64,000 bases of DNA from Hyphococcus sp. (GTDB taxonomy: Bacteria; Pseudomonadota; Alphaproteobacteria; Caulobacterales; Parvularculaceae): positions 489,431 to 553,430 of the forward strand of contig JAJFGB010000001.1 of assembly GCA_021776335.1 (NCBI GenBank), written 5' to 3'. Below are positions 9,076-18,185 of this stretch, piece after piece. The notes under the pieces are model-generated. The model saw only the letters and a program-made list of their open reading frames with translations, was not told where the DNA came from and did no database searches. Position numbers and translations under genes: made by a program. Position 1 is the first letter of the stretch; the number at the start of each line of letters is the position of its first letter.

Positions 9076-9837
9076 CTACGCTGATAACAAGGCGCCCCAT
9101 CGTAGCAGTAAGCGCACCGCCACATAAAGCACCAGAACAGCGGTTAAGCGCCTTAACAGCTTTTCCGACAACCCGGCAGAGCCTAGCCGGGAGCCGATTT
9201 GCCCACCAATGAGTACTGCCGGAAAAAGCACCCAATAACCTGCAAAACTGCCCAAGAGCGCCAAATCGCCCAGTTTGGCTGTTTGGCCGGCAAATCCGCT
9301 GATGGAATTCACCAAAATGAAAAGGCTGCAGGCGCCGGCAATGGCGCGGGCAGAATCCCAGCGCAACATATATAGGATTGGCGCGAGGAAAATGCCGCCG
9401 CCAATCCCCACGAGGCCCGAAAGAAATCCAAGCCCGCCGCCGACGATTACGGCGATCCAAAGCGGTTGCGGACGGTTTTCCTTGAGCGCCATGGGTTCGC
9501 GCTGGAACAGCATGCGCATCGCCGCCGCCGTGAGCGCTGCGCCAAGAAGGCCGACAAAGAGGGTCTCTGAGACCGGCAACCGCCCCCCGATCCAGGCAAA
9601 GGGAATAGAAGCGGCGATCCAGGGCGCCAATTTTTGAAGGCGGATATGGCCGCCGGCGCCAAAGCGCCAGACGCCGCCGCTGACAACGATAATATTGCAA
9701 AGAAGCGCAATCGCCGGGAGAATGCGATAATCCGCGCCGTTGAGAACCAATAGCGCGTTATAAGTCGAACCGCCGCCAAAACCGACGGAAGCATAGAGCA
9801 GGGCAGTAATCAAAAAGGCGAGGGCGAGGATCGCCAT
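9076..9837 (-). CDS. TSUP (TauE/SafE) family membrane permease
   Basis: 253 aa from ATG 9837; the frame extends upstream but the first transmembrane segment starts here (MAILALAFLITALLYASVGFGGG). Eight or so hydrophobic segments and the repeated GxGGG motifs (VGFGGGSTYN and GIGGGIFLAPIL) identify a TSUP transporter, a family that moves sulfite, organosulfonates or other anions. It heads the Moco operon, 9 bp before moaA, and diverges from mobA. A role in sulfur or oxyanion movement linked to cofactor synthesis is inference from position; substrate unknown. Confidence 0.85.
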   Translation of the reverse strand: MAILALAFLITALLYASVGFGGGSTYNALLVLNGADYRILPAIALLCNIIVVSGGVWRFGAGGHIRLQKLAPWIAASIPFAWIGGRLPVSETLFVGLLGAALTAAAMRMLFQREPMALKENRPQPLWIAVIVGGGLGFLSGLVGIGGGIFLAPILYMLRWDSARAIAGACSLFILVNSISGFAGQTAKLGDLALLGSFAGYWVLFPAVLIGGQIGSRLGSAGLSEKLLRRLTAVLVLYVAVRLLLRWGALLSA

Positions 9838-9924
9838 GAAAGTCTCCAACAAGAAGGCGATGAGCCTGCATCGGCGCAAATTCCGCCAATTGGCAGGCGA
9901 AAGCAAGAAAGTCACGAGGATCTG

Positions 9925-10503
9925 ATGATCCATATTGGCGTTATTCTGGCGGGCGGCAGAGCACGGCGTTTGGGTGGTGGCGGCAAGGGCGCGTTGTTGC
10001 TTGGCCGAGGTCGCCTTGTTGACCACGTCATCGAAAAACTCGAGCCTCAGATAGATCGCATGTTGATCGCAGGACCCGATGATTATGGAACGGGCATTTG
10101 CAGCGTTCCTGATCGTAGCGACGGCCCCGCTGGACCGGCGGCGGGTTTGTGGGCTGTCGCACACTGGATTTTACAAAATGAACCGCAGGCGGAAGGTTTT
10201 ATGACAGCGCCGGTGGACGGCCCGTTTTTGCCCGCCGATCTCTATGAAAAATTATCCCGTCAAGACGCCTGCGCCGTCGCCTCCGACGACAGTGGCGATC
10301 ATCCGACATTTGCTTATTGGGTTTTACCGGCTCTTGTGGATGCATTGACGCCGTTGAAGGCTGGTAAGGGCGCTGCGCTTCGCGCCATTGCGAAACAATG
10401 CAATGCGAAACGTGTTTCATTTCCGCCAGGCGCATCGTTGATGAACATCAACACGCCGGAGGACTTGGCGCGGGCAAAGAAATACTTGCAAGAGAATCTA
10501 TGA
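9925..10503 (+). CDS. mobA: Molybdenum cofactor guanylyltransferase MobA
   Basis: 192 aa. MobA attaches GMP to Mo-molybdopterin to make the MGD form used by DMSO-reductase-type enzymes. It carries the nucleotidyltransferase loop LAGGRARRLGGGGKG near residue 9 and the metal-binding PVDGPFLPADL near residue 94. Divergent from the TSUP-moaA operon; the 87-bp gap between the two starts probably holds both promoters. Its presence suggests the host uses a molybdopterin-guanine-dinucleotide enzyme elsewhere. Confidence 0.93.
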   Translation: MIHIGVILAGGRARRLGGGGKGALLLGRGRLVDHVIEKLEPQIDRMLIAGPDDYGTGICSVPDRSDGPAGPAAGLWAVAHWILQNEPQAEGFMTAPVDGPFLPADLYEKLSRQDACAVASDDSGDHPTFAYWVLPALVDALTPLKAGKGAALRAIAKQCNAKRVSFPPGASLMNINTPEDLARAKKYLQENL

Positions 10504-10648
10504 ATACTCGAAGGCTCAGTAGACTTGGTATCGAAAGCTGACGATTGTCAATTTCTCAAGTAATGTCGAAGGTCGTCATTATTGAAATTTTTACAAAACG
10601 AAAGTCATTATAGCAATCTATAGTTGTAGAGTACATAAGAGATATATT

Positions 10649-10987
10649 ATGCATAGTGTGCACACACCGCTGCCTCTTGTTCAGGCAGTCAACCAACGGG
10701 ATGGTGAACGATACGAATTTGATGCGCGTGTTGATATCCTTCTTGATGGCAAAGTCGTCGGTGTTGGTGAGTTGATTAACATCTCCCGAAGTGGCGCGGG
10801 GTTTCGCGCTAACACATTCCTGAAGATCGGGCGTCAATATTCGATGTTCATTGCAGGTATCGGTGAAATGACGGTAACGACTATGCGCAAATTCAACATC
10901 AACTGCTACGGCGTTAAATTTGAGATCGGTGCATCCGCTCAATGCGGCCTGGAGCGGCGATTGGCAAAGCTGAACGCTGGTAAATGA
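10649..10987 (+). CDS. PilZ domain protein
   Basis: 112 aa, made almost entirely of one PilZ domain: QRDGERYEFDARVDI near residue 17 supplies the Rx-R-like region, ELINISRSGAGFRA near residue 44 is the [DN]xSxxGxx motif, and YGVKFEI is the last strand. PilZ domains bind cyclic di-GMP, but the first arginine motif is weak here (RDGERY), so binding is uncertain. A paralogue lies at 12298-12660 on the other side of a racemase gene. Confidence 0.83.
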   Translation: MHSVHTPLPLVQAVNQRDGERYEFDARVDILLDGKVVGVGELINISRSGAGFRANTFLKIGRQYSMFIAGIGEMTVTTMRKFNINCYGVKFEIGASAQCGLERRLAKLNAGK

Positions 10988-11328
10988 TATTTCCGCCTGG
11001 AGCGGTTTGCTGGAAATTATCAACCTTTCGACATGCTGCGACAGGACTGGCTATCGCACCGTTCAAATTGTCTGTCATTGATGCTGAAACAAATACCGCA
11101 TGACTGAATCCCACCAACTTTATTGCCACTGTTCTCCTCCCAATCTTCTTTACGTCGTCTTGAGCTTAATTTCGGATCCAGTATTCAGTGCGCGACATTT
11201 TTCTGAATTTTGATTCCGTATTCTGGTGAGGCGCCCCGGCGTGGGCGCAGTTTCGAATTTCGAGATGTGGTATTTTGCGGATTAAGGAAAGAGCGCATAT
11301 AACCCAGCCAAAACGAGGAAATCACAGA
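10988..11328. other. Intergenic region between PilZ gene and racemase
   Basis: About 340 bp with no credible gene. A GC-rich hairpin with 6-bp arms lies at 11231-11248, but no T tract follows. Short frames on the minus strand have no family pattern. The ribosome binding site of the racemase (ACGAGG, about 11313) is at the end. Confidence 0.4.
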
Positions 11329-12003
11329 ATGCATATTGGATTGATTGGCGGGATTGGACCGGCGGCGACCGAATTTTACTATCGTGGCTTGGTGAAAGCC
11401 CACGCTGTTGCGAACCGGAAAATGGCGCTGACGATTGCTCATGCGGATACGCGTGAGATGGTCGCGAATATGGAGGCTGGAGAGAACGAAAAGCAGGCGC
11501 TGATCTTTGCCGGCTTTGTCGAGCAACTAAAGGCCGGTGGATGCGAAGCCGCAGTGGTTACATCCATGGGCGGGCATTTTTGCATTAAGGCGCTTGAAAA
11601 AATTTCAACGCTGCCGATGTTGAACGCGATTCCGGAAATGGATGCATATTTTGCGCGTCTCGGCGTCAGGCGCGTGGGTGTTCTGGGATCGAACGCGGTG
11701 ATGGAATCAAAATTCTATGGCGGGGTTTCGTCGGTTGAGTTGGTCGCGCCGCCACCGGGTGAGCTTGAAATCGCCCATAAGGAATATGTCACGATGGCGA
11801 TGGCCGGCTTCGCAACGGACAGCCAGAAAGACTATTTTGACGCTGCCGGCCGAAAGCTATGTGAAAAGCAAGGGGCCGAGATTATTGTTCTTGGCGGCAC
11901 TGACCTCTTTCTCGCTTTTGGCGATGAAGATCACGGCTATCCGATTGTTGACAGCGCTCAGATCCATGTTGATGCGATTGCCCGCATATCAATGGGCGCC
12001 TGA
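11329..12003 (+). CDS. Aspartate/glutamate racemase family protein
   Basis: 224 aa from ATG 11329, which has a GAGG about 10 nt upstream; the open frame extends 18 codons further but those residues have no family match. The start MHIGLIGGIGPAAT, VVTSMGGHFC (the first catalytic Cys position is Ser here) and ILGGTDLFLAF near the C-terminus (second Cys position read as Thr) place it in the Asp/Glu racemase superfamily. Both canonical cysteines (N-T/C and GCT-E) appear altered, so it may not racemise amino acids. Function uncertain. Confidence 0.75.
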   Translation: MHIGLIGGIGPAATEFYYRGLVKAHAVANRKMALTIAHADTREMVANMEAGENEKQALIFAGFVEQLKAGGCEAAVVTSMGGHFCIKALEKISTLPMLNAIPEMDAYFARLGVRRVGVLGSNAVMESKFYGGVSSVELVAPPPGELEIAHKEYVTMAMAGFATDSQKDYFDAAGRKLCEKQGAEIIVLGGTDLFLAFGDEDHGYPIVDSAQIHVDAIARISMGA

Positions 12004-12297
12004 TTGGCGCCCGGACTATCCGCATCGAACCAGGAAGGGCGGGCGCTTAGCCGGGGCAATCCGGTCGACTTTGATCGCCCGGTGTCAGCGTGTAATTCGG
12101 ACCATCTGGCGAATATAAGTTACGCATTGATGCTTTGCTTAGCGCTGCATCGAAACCCGACAGTTGTCGTATTTTGTTTGTGACCCCACTTCTTTAAGGA
12201 GTTTCCGCATAACAAATACACAACCATTAGTTGTATATTTACCGATAAATGGCCAATATAGAAATTCTGTACCGGTAATTAAAGCGGGCGATGGGCC

Positions 12298-12660
12298 ATG
12301 GCCACTGTATCAAAATTACCTCCAGCGCCCGAAGCGATCGAGCATCGCAATGGCCAACGATATGGAATGAAGGAGCGTGTAGATATCGTCCTTCACGGTA
12401 AGTCGGTTTGCTCTGGCGAATTAGTTGATATCTCGCGAACCGGCGCGGCGTTTCGCACGCATGACCCGATAAAAGTCGGGAGCCAGTATTCTTTCGTCAT
12501 TACAGATATCGGCGAATTGACGGGTACGGTCATTCGAGCATTCGATCGCAATGGCATCGGCGTTAGATTTGATATCGATTCATATGCGAGTTCCAGGCTT
12601 GAGCAGCGGCTGGAAATATTGTTATCGGAAGTCGACATCGTCGACGACCTCGCTGGCTGA
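12298..12660 (+). CDS. PilZ domain protein, paralogue of the gene at 10649
   Basis: 120 aa. Single PilZ domain: RNGQRYGMKERVDI near residue 20, ELVDISRTGAAFRT near residue 41 and IGVRFDI near residue 87. The DxSxxG motif (DISRTG) is intact, closer to a cyclic-di-GMP binding form than in its paralogue (NISRSG). ATG 12298 gives a complete domain with about 15 extra residues. Stand-alone PilZ proteins act as c-di-GMP effectors on motility or polysaccharide machinery; the target is unknown. Confidence 0.82.
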   Translation: MATVSKLPPAPEAIEHRNGQRYGMKERVDIVLHGKSVCSGELVDISRTGAAFRTHDPIKVGSQYSFVITDIGELTGTVIRAFDRNGIGVRFDIDSYASSRLEQRLEILLSEVDIVDDLAG

Positions 12661-12688
12661 AATCTCTTGCATGGTTTTACTGTTTTAT

Positions 12689-12732
12689 CATGATGTATTT
12701 ACATCATGTAGATACAGCTATAATAAAACTGC
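12689..12732 (+). promoter_or_regulatory. MarR promoter with palindromic operator, probably leaderless
   Basis: A perfect inverted repeat with 9-bp arms and a TT centre lies at 12689-12708 (CATGATGTA arms). It covers a TTTACA -35-like hexamer at 12698-12703. A perfect TATAAT -10 lies at 12719-12724. Transcription would start at about 12731-12733, at the ATG itself (12733), and no Shine-Dalgarno sequence is visible. This layout suggests a self-repressed MarR gene with a leaderless transcript. The 15-bp spacer is shorter than ideal. Confidence 0.6.
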
Positions 12733-13155
12733 ATGAAAACACCATGCGCATGCACGACTGTCAGGAAAGCCAATCGCGCGCTTTCCCGCTTTTATGAAGA
12801 CGCCATGGCAGAGAGCGGGCTGACGATCACCCAGTTTGCCATCGTCAGGGCGCTAAATCGCAATGGACCGACGAGTTTGGGCGATCTCGCCGATGAGCTC
12901 GTCATGGAGCGCACATCGCTCTATCGAACGCTGCGACCTCTCGAGGCGGCCGGCGCTGTTAAAGTCAGAACGGCCAAAACCGGCCGTGCTAAGACCGCGA
13001 CGTTGACGTCAGCGGGTGTTAAAATGCTCGGCGCAGCCGAACCTTTTTGGAAAAGCGCCCAATCTTCCGTCGTTGGCGCGATCGGTGAGAGAAACTGGCA
13101 GAACCTCGCAAAATCATTGCTACAAATTCCCGGCCTCCTGGAAACCCAATCATGA
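12733..13155 (+). CDS. MarR family transcriptional regulator
   Basis: 140 aa winged-helix repressor. Seen: LTITQFAIVRAL, the recognition helix region LADELVMERTSLYRTLRPLEAAG near residue 55 and the wing KTGRAKTATLT near residue 80. A Cys pair (CACTTV) at residues 4 and 6 could be a redox or metal site. The gene overlaps the downstream decarboxylase by 4 bp (ATGA), so it likely regulates that operon. A palindrome sits on its promoter. Confidence 0.88.
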   Translation: MKTPCACTTVRKANRALSRFYEDAMAESGLTITQFAIVRALNRNGPTSLGDLADELVMERTSLYRTLRPLEAAGAVKVRTAKTGRAKTATLTSAGVKMLGAAEPFWKSAQSSVVGAIGERNWQNLAKSLLQIPGLLETQS

Positions 13156-14609
13156 AAACAGAAGAAACCCTCGACCCTGATGACTGGAACGAAGCCCGTC
13201 GTGTCGGTCATCTGATGATCGATGATATGCTTGATTACTTAAAGACCGTGCGTGAGCGTCCCGCCTGGCGCAGCGTGCCCGGTGAGGCGAGAGCGACGCT
13301 TAATGAAGCTGCGCCACAAGACGGCGCGCCGCTGGCTGATGTCTACGAGACATTTAAAACCAACATTCTTCCTTACCCCACGGGCAATCTTCATCCTGGA
13401 TTTTTTGGTTGGGTAATGGGCAATGGCACGGTAACGGGCATGTTCGCGGATATGCTGGCCTCGGGCATGAACCCTCATGTGGGCGGCTATGATCAGGCGG
13501 CGATGCTGGTCGAACGCCAGGTCGTTAGCTGGCTGTCGGAACTGATCGGCTTTCCGAAAGACGCAACCGGATTGCTGGTCTCCGGCGGCACCATGGCTAA
13601 CCTCAACGGGCTTGCGGTTGGCAGAAATGAAAAAGCCGGTTTCGACATCAGAGAAATGGGCCTTCAACATAACGACGCGCCGCGACTGCGCGTTTATGGC
13701 AGCGCGCAAACTCATAACTGGATATTGAAAGCCTGCGAGTTGATGGGCCTTGGCCGCGAGGCGTTTCGCGCTGTTCCCGTTGATGACGCTTATCAAATCG
13801 ATATTGCGGCCTGCCGCGCCCTGATCGAAGCGGACATCAACAATGGCGACAAGCCGTTTTGCGTTCTCGGCACGGCGGGGACGGTGAACACCGCCGCCAT
13901 TGATGACTTTACGGCGCTGCGCGCACTCGCTGATGAATTTGATCTGTGGTTTCACATTGACGGCGCCTTTGGGTCGCTCGCAGCGTTAAGCCCCGGCTCG
14001 CGGGCGTTGGTCGGCGCGCAAAGCCTTGCAGATTCTATCGCTTTTGACCTCCATAAATGGGGTTATATGCCTTATGATGTGGGTTGCGTTCTGGTGCGAG
14101 AGCCGGAGGCGCAAGAGGCGACCTTTGCGCAAACGCCGTCTTACCTCACATCGACGACCCGCGGTATCTCTGTCGAAACAACTTACTTCGCCGATAAGGG
14201 CATTCAACTCTCGCGCAGTTTCCGCGCGCTCAAAGTATGGATGTCGCTAAAGGAGCAGGGCGCCGAAAAGCTCGGCCGCCTTATTCAGCAAAATATCGAT
14301 CAGGCGAAATATCTGGAGGGGCTTGTTCGCGATCATTCGGAACTTGAATTGCTCGCGCCAGTTTCGCTCAACATTGTTTGCTTCCGTTATCGCGAGGCCA
14401 TTATGAGTGACGATGATTTGAACGCACTCAATTCGGAAATCCTGCTACGCATCCAGGAAAGCGGCTCTGCCGTTCCGTCCAACACGATCCTCGACAACAA
14501 ATTCGCCCTGCGGGTCTGCATCACCAATCACCGCTCACGTTTGGAAGATTTCGATCAGCTTGCGGCGGATGTGGTGCGGCATGGGCGTGATGTGTTTGGA
14601 GAAGGATGA
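13152..14609 (+). CDS. Group II PLP-dependent amino acid decarboxylase (aromatic-L-amino-acid type)
   Basis: 485 aa, usual for the family. PLP-binding features: ATGLLVSGGTMANLNGL near residue 140, WFHIDGAFGSLA near residue 265 (Asp-x-Ala contact) and the Schiff-base lysine in DLHKWGY near residue 300. The domain order matches aromatic-L-amino-acid, tyrosine and tryptophan decarboxylases, which release CO2 from an L-amino acid to make an amine; the actual substrate cannot be told from sequence. Co-transcribed with the MarR gene just upstream (4-bp overlap). Confidence 0.88.
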   Translation: MKTEETLDPDDWNEARRVGHLMIDDMLDYLKTVRERPAWRSVPGEARATLNEAAPQDGAPLADVYETFKTNILPYPTGNLHPGFFGWVMGNGTVTGMFADMLASGMNPHVGGYDQAAMLVERQVVSWLSELIGFPKDATGLLVSGGTMANLNGLAVGRNEKAGFDIREMGLQHNDAPRLRVYGSAQTHNWILKACELMGLGREAFRAVPVDDAYQIDIAACRALIEADINNGDKPFCVLGTAGTVNTAAIDDFTALRALADEFDLWFHIDGAFGSLAALSPGSRALVGAQSLADSIAFDLHKWGYMPYDVGCVLVREPEAQEATFAQTPSYLTSTTRGISVETTYFADKGIQLSRSFRALKVWMSLKEQGAEKLGRLIQQNIDQAKYLEGLVRDHSELELLAPVSLNIVCFRYREAIMSDDDLNALNSEILLRIQESGSAVPSNTILDNKFALRVCITNHRSRLEDFDQLAADVVRHGRDVFGEG

Positions 14610-14720
14610 GAGTGTCTCAGTCATCTCCTTTGTCAAACGTTTTGTCGCAAACATCTATGGCCCAAATCTTTTATCGTTAGTATTGATCTGCGTGACGCTT
14701 CAGGCGAAATGGGGATGGAC

Positions 14721-15668
14721 ATGATTGATCGGCGGATTTTCTTTACTGTTCTGGCAGTCGGCACAGTCTTTGGACCGGCCAGCGCGGCAAGCCTTGATGG
14801 CGTGATTGCCGGCCTGGAGTGGGACGACGACAGTGCATCAGTGCAATCAACGCTGGCTGAAATCTGCGGTGATGTGAAAGTCATCAATGCAGAGCCCGTC
14901 CAGTTTCCGCTCGCTGCACATTCAGAACAACATATTGTGTGTTCTGGCATGCAATTGCCCACTGGGGAAATATCGTCGGCGGTCTTCGTCGTTGCCGATG
15001 ACGCGCTAAAAATGATCGAAGCGCGCGACGGCGCAGTAAAGGCTTTGGTAGAGCCGCGCAGTGACGAACCCGTGAAATATTTGAGTTACCATGTATTCGA
15101 CCGTGGACAGATATTTGCGGCGGCGGAAATCGATGCAGTCTGGCTGCTCAGCACACAAGCCCTGCATCCGAATTTATTTTCCTGGTCGAATCCTTTTCTG
15201 ACGGCGCCGGACGCGCCTGCGCCAATCTATAACCCCTCTGCGGTATTGCCGGATGTGTTGGCACTGGGCGCTGACTTCGAAACCCTGAAGCCGCTATTTG
15301 AGGCATCCTGCCCGATCATGAATGTAGAGGCGCAGAGAGAGGCGTGGCTTCCCCTCGGGGCGGAACAACAAACGCAGGTGAATTGCTTCAGCTTTGAATA
15401 TGCCGGGTTTCCACGAAAATTCGAGGCGGTCTTTGCAGATGGTGTTTTGGAACTGGTTTGGATCCTGACTGCCAAACAGGAAGAAGGCCGTATCCGTGAG
15501 GCGCTGATTGACGCCTTTGGGCCGTCTGAAAACAACACACAACAAAATCCCGAAAAATGGGAAATCTATCATAATGGGCAAATTGCGCTGAGGAAGGACA
15601 AGCCGGAAATCTTGGCGATCTCCCAAAAACTCGTTCCCTATTATGCCAACCAATCTCTGCCTGAATAA
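14721..15668 (+). CDS. Hypothetical exported protein with an internal repeat
   Basis: 315 aa from ATG 14721 (alternative ATGs at 14709 and 14715 add up to four residues). A signal peptide MIDRRIFFTVLAVG...ASA is followed by two similar halves: each has a Leu-rich helix ending in Cys (TLAEIC; LFEASC), then an EQ/QQ...C motif (EQHIVC; QQTQVNC) and a beta strand. The paired cysteines suggest two disulfide-bonded repeats in the periplasm. No known family recognised. It stands alone between the decarboxylase and the acyl-CoA synthetase. Confidence 0.7.
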   Translation: MIDRRIFFTVLAVGTVFGPASAASLDGVIAGLEWDDDSASVQSTLAEICGDVKVINAEPVQFPLAAHSEQHIVCSGMQLPTGEISSAVFVVADDALKMIEARDGAVKALVEPRSDEPVKYLSYHVFDRGQIFAAAEIDAVWLLSTQALHPNLFSWSNPFLTAPDAPAPIYNPSAVLPDVLALGADFETLKPLFEASCPIMNVEAQREAWLPLGAEQQTQVNCFSFEYAGFPRKFEAVFADGVLELVWILTAKQEEGRIREALIDAFGPSENNTQQNPEKWEIYHNGQIALRKDKPEILAISQKLVPYYANQSLPE

Positions 15669-15876
15669 TTGCACGCGAGTTTGACGGGCTAACGGATGTT
15701 ACGAGGAAGCCAAACTCCCTCAAGACTGCCGTCTCGCCTTGTTTGAGCGATGTTCATAATATATGAATGCGACTCAATATGCCTCATAAGGCCGATGCCA
15801 TGAAAAACCCGAGTGAGAAGCTGGTGTCGGCAGAAATAAAAGACCGCGATCTTGCCGCGCGCTGAATGGGTTCGTA

Positions 15877-17469
15877 ATGCCGATTTGCCAAACGCCGATC
15901 CATGCGGCCAATCAAAATATGCGAGGGCGTTCGGGCGAAGTCGTTGACTGGATCGCACATCATGCGGCGACGACGCCGAAGAAATGCGCGGTGGTTGATC
16001 TCGCCAGCGGACGCCGCCAATCCTACGTTGAGATGCATGATCGGGTCGGGCGGTTGGCGCGTGTGATGGTTGCGTATGGCGTTAGGCGTGGCGACCGGGT
16101 GGCCTTTCTCGCGCTCAATTCAACGGACATTCTCGATATTATCTTTGCATCCTGGCGTATTGGCGCTGTGTCCCTCGCGCTCAATCATCGACTGACGGCG
16201 CCGGAGCTTTCCTACATTATCAATGATGCTACGCCAAAAATCCTCTTTCATGATATCACGCTAGACAAAGATACCACTGAGTTGCGTGAGAAAACGGAAA
16301 TTGCGTATTGGATCGCCCTGGACGGGTTAGGCGGCGATACGCCTTTTGAGCAGGCCATCGCTGAAGCCGAACCAATTCACAAAATGGCGCCTCAGTTCTT
16401 CGGTGATCAGTGTTTGTTGATGTATTCCTCGGGCACCACGGGTAAGCCCAAAGGCGTCATTGTCACCCACGGCATGATGTTTTTTTCAGGCGTTAACGGC
16501 GCCGCGCCAAGTAGACAAGCGCCTGATACTGTTTGCCTCGCGGCGATGCCCATTTTTCATATTGGCGGGCTTAATGTTTCCTGCTGCCCAGCTTTGCGTG
16601 TCGGTGCAACAGTTGCCGTTATGCGCGTCTTCGATCCCGGCAACGCCCTTGACGCAATCAATGATCCGTCGCTGGGCGTCAATCATATATTTGCAACGCC
16701 GGGGGCATTCAGCGCGATGCGTGCGCATGAAAAGAACGCGACGACGGGTTTTTCAAACATTGTAACGGCCATTACCGGGGGAGAAACGCCGCCGCGGTCA
16801 TTGATTGAATGGTGGTTGGAGCGAGGCGTTGCAATTCAGGAAGGATATGCGCAAACGGAAACGGCAGGCTCGGTGACGTTATTGCCTCGTGAATATGTGT
16901 CGAAGAAAACCGGCTCAGCAGGCAAACCGCTGATGCATGTGGAAATCGCGATTGTAGATGTGCTGGGTCACGAGGTTCCTGCAGGCACATTGGGTGAAAT
17001 TTGGATACGAGGCTCGACGGTAACGCCGGGTTACTGGAATGATGATATCGCCACAGCTGAGAGCTTTTTTGACGGCTGGTTTCGCTCTGGCGATCTGGGG
17101 CGCGTGGATGAAGACGGGTTTATCACTATCGAAGATCGCATCAATGATATGTATATTTCCGACGATGAAAATATTTATCCCGCAGAAATAGAAAACGCAC
17201 TTAATGAAATGTCCGGCATCTGCGAAGTCGCTGTGATCGGTGTGTCCGATGAAAAATGGGGAGAGGCGGGGTGTGCCGTTGTCGTTCCGCATGAGGACGC
17301 CGAGATATCCGAAGACGATGTCAAAAATTACTGCATCGCGAAACTCGCCCGATTTAAGCATCCAAAGCATGTTGTGTTTGCTGATGCGCTGCCACGCAAT
17401 GCCGTGGGCAAGGTCTTAAAGTTCGTATTGCGAAACACAGTTCCAGCGCAGTTGGGGGAGAACATCTAA
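15877..17469 (+). CDS. AMP-dependent acyl-CoA synthetase/ligase
   Basis: 530 aa. ANL superfamily enzyme that activates a carboxylic acid with ATP and loads CoA. The P-loop-like A3 motif MYSSGTTGKPKGV is near residue 187, the A5 motif EGYAQTETAG near residue 324, GWFRSGDLGRVDEDGFI near residue 403 and the C-terminal catalytic lysine in PRNAVGKVLKF. Resembles medium/long-chain fatty-acid or aryl acid ligases. ATG 15877 has no clear ribosome binding site; ATG 15919 is an alternative. The TetR gene starts on the next base after its stop, so the two are an operon. Confidence 0.88.
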   Translation: MPICQTPIHAANQNMRGRSGEVVDWIAHHAATTPKKCAVVDLASGRRQSYVEMHDRVGRLARVMVAYGVRRGDRVAFLALNSTDILDIIFASWRIGAVSLALNHRLTAPELSYIINDATPKILFHDITLDKDTTELREKTEIAYWIALDGLGGDTPFEQAIAEAEPIHKMAPQFFGDQCLLMYSSGTTGKPKGVIVTHGMMFFSGVNGAAPSRQAPDTVCLAAMPIFHIGGLNVSCCPALRVGATVAVMRVFDPGNALDAINDPSLGVNHIFATPGAFSAMRAHEKNATTGFSNIVTAITGGETPPRSLIEWWLERGVAIQEGYAQTETAGSVTLLPREYVSKKTGSAGKPLMHVEIAIVDVLGHEVPAGTLGEIWIRGSTVTPGYWNDDIATAESFFDGWFRSGDLGRVDEDGFITIEDRINDMYISDDENIYPAEIENALNEMSGICEVAVIGVSDEKWGEAGCAVVVPHEDAEISEDDVKNYCIAKLARFKHPKHVVFADALPRNAVGKVLKFVLRNTVPAQLGENI

Positions 17470-18171
17470 ATGACGGTGAAAGCAGCTCCAACGAGACGCG
17501 ACCGTCTTGAAGAAAAAGAAACGGCAATTGTCGAGGCGGCGACAACAGTTTTTCTGAGACATGGGTTTAAAGGCGCCAAGATGACGGAAATCGCGCATCT
17601 TGCCGATGTTGCGGAGGGAACGCTCTATCTTTATTTCAAAAATAAAAATGCCTTGATGCTGGCCGTTGTTGACGCCCATTGGGAGCGCATTACCAAGGGC
17701 GCTGCCGCGTCGATCCAAAATATTGATGATTGTTTCGGGCAACTTGAAGCCTACGCACGCTATCACCTGACAACGTTGATTTTGGATTGGCGCCTGATTG
17801 AGCTGGGTTATGCTCTCTTTTATGCCCATCGTGCGCCGGGCGATGAGGCGACGGATTATAAGCCCCGCTATGCTGCGACATTCGACGAAATATTTCGCCG
17901 GGGCGTTGATCGTGGTGAGTTACGTGATGATGTCTCCATCCGCCTCGCGCGGGATCTCTTTTATGGCACGCTTGAATATTCCGCGCGGGCAATTGGCAAA
18001 CGCATCGGCAAAAAAAAGGTCGAACAAGCCGTTGAAGATTTGCTCACCATCCTGCGCAGCGGGCTGGGCCCATCGCCCGAGCCAAACGCCAAGAAGGGTA
18101 AGCTGGAGACAGTGACGGCGCGGCTGGAGAAAGCTGCGGCGAAAATAGAAAATGCGGCGGGCGATCAATAA
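17470..18171 (+). CDS. TetR family transcriptional regulator
   Basis: 233 aa. The N-terminal helix-turn-helix is clear: FLRHGFKGAKMTEIAHLADVAEGTLYLYF, near residues 28-58. The ligand domain follows, and the last 35 residues are a Lys/Glu/Ala-rich coiled-coil tail (LEKAAAKIENA). Such FadR/AcrR-like regulators next to an acyl-CoA ligase often sense acyl-CoA; that is inference from the zero-gap junction with the ligase gene. Confidence 0.9.
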   Translation: MTVKAAPTRRDRLEEKETAIVEAATTVFLRHGFKGAKMTEIAHLADVAEGTLYLYFKNKNALMLAVVDAHWERITKGAAASIQNIDDCFGQLEAYARYHLTTLILDWRLIELGYALFYAHRAPGDEATDYKPRYAATFDEIFRRGVDRGELRDDVSIRLARDLFYGTLEYSARAIGKRIGKKKVEQAVEDLLTILRSGLGPSPEPNAKKGKLETVTARLEKAAAKIENAAGDQ

Positions 18172-18185
18172 CGACGCTGATGCTG

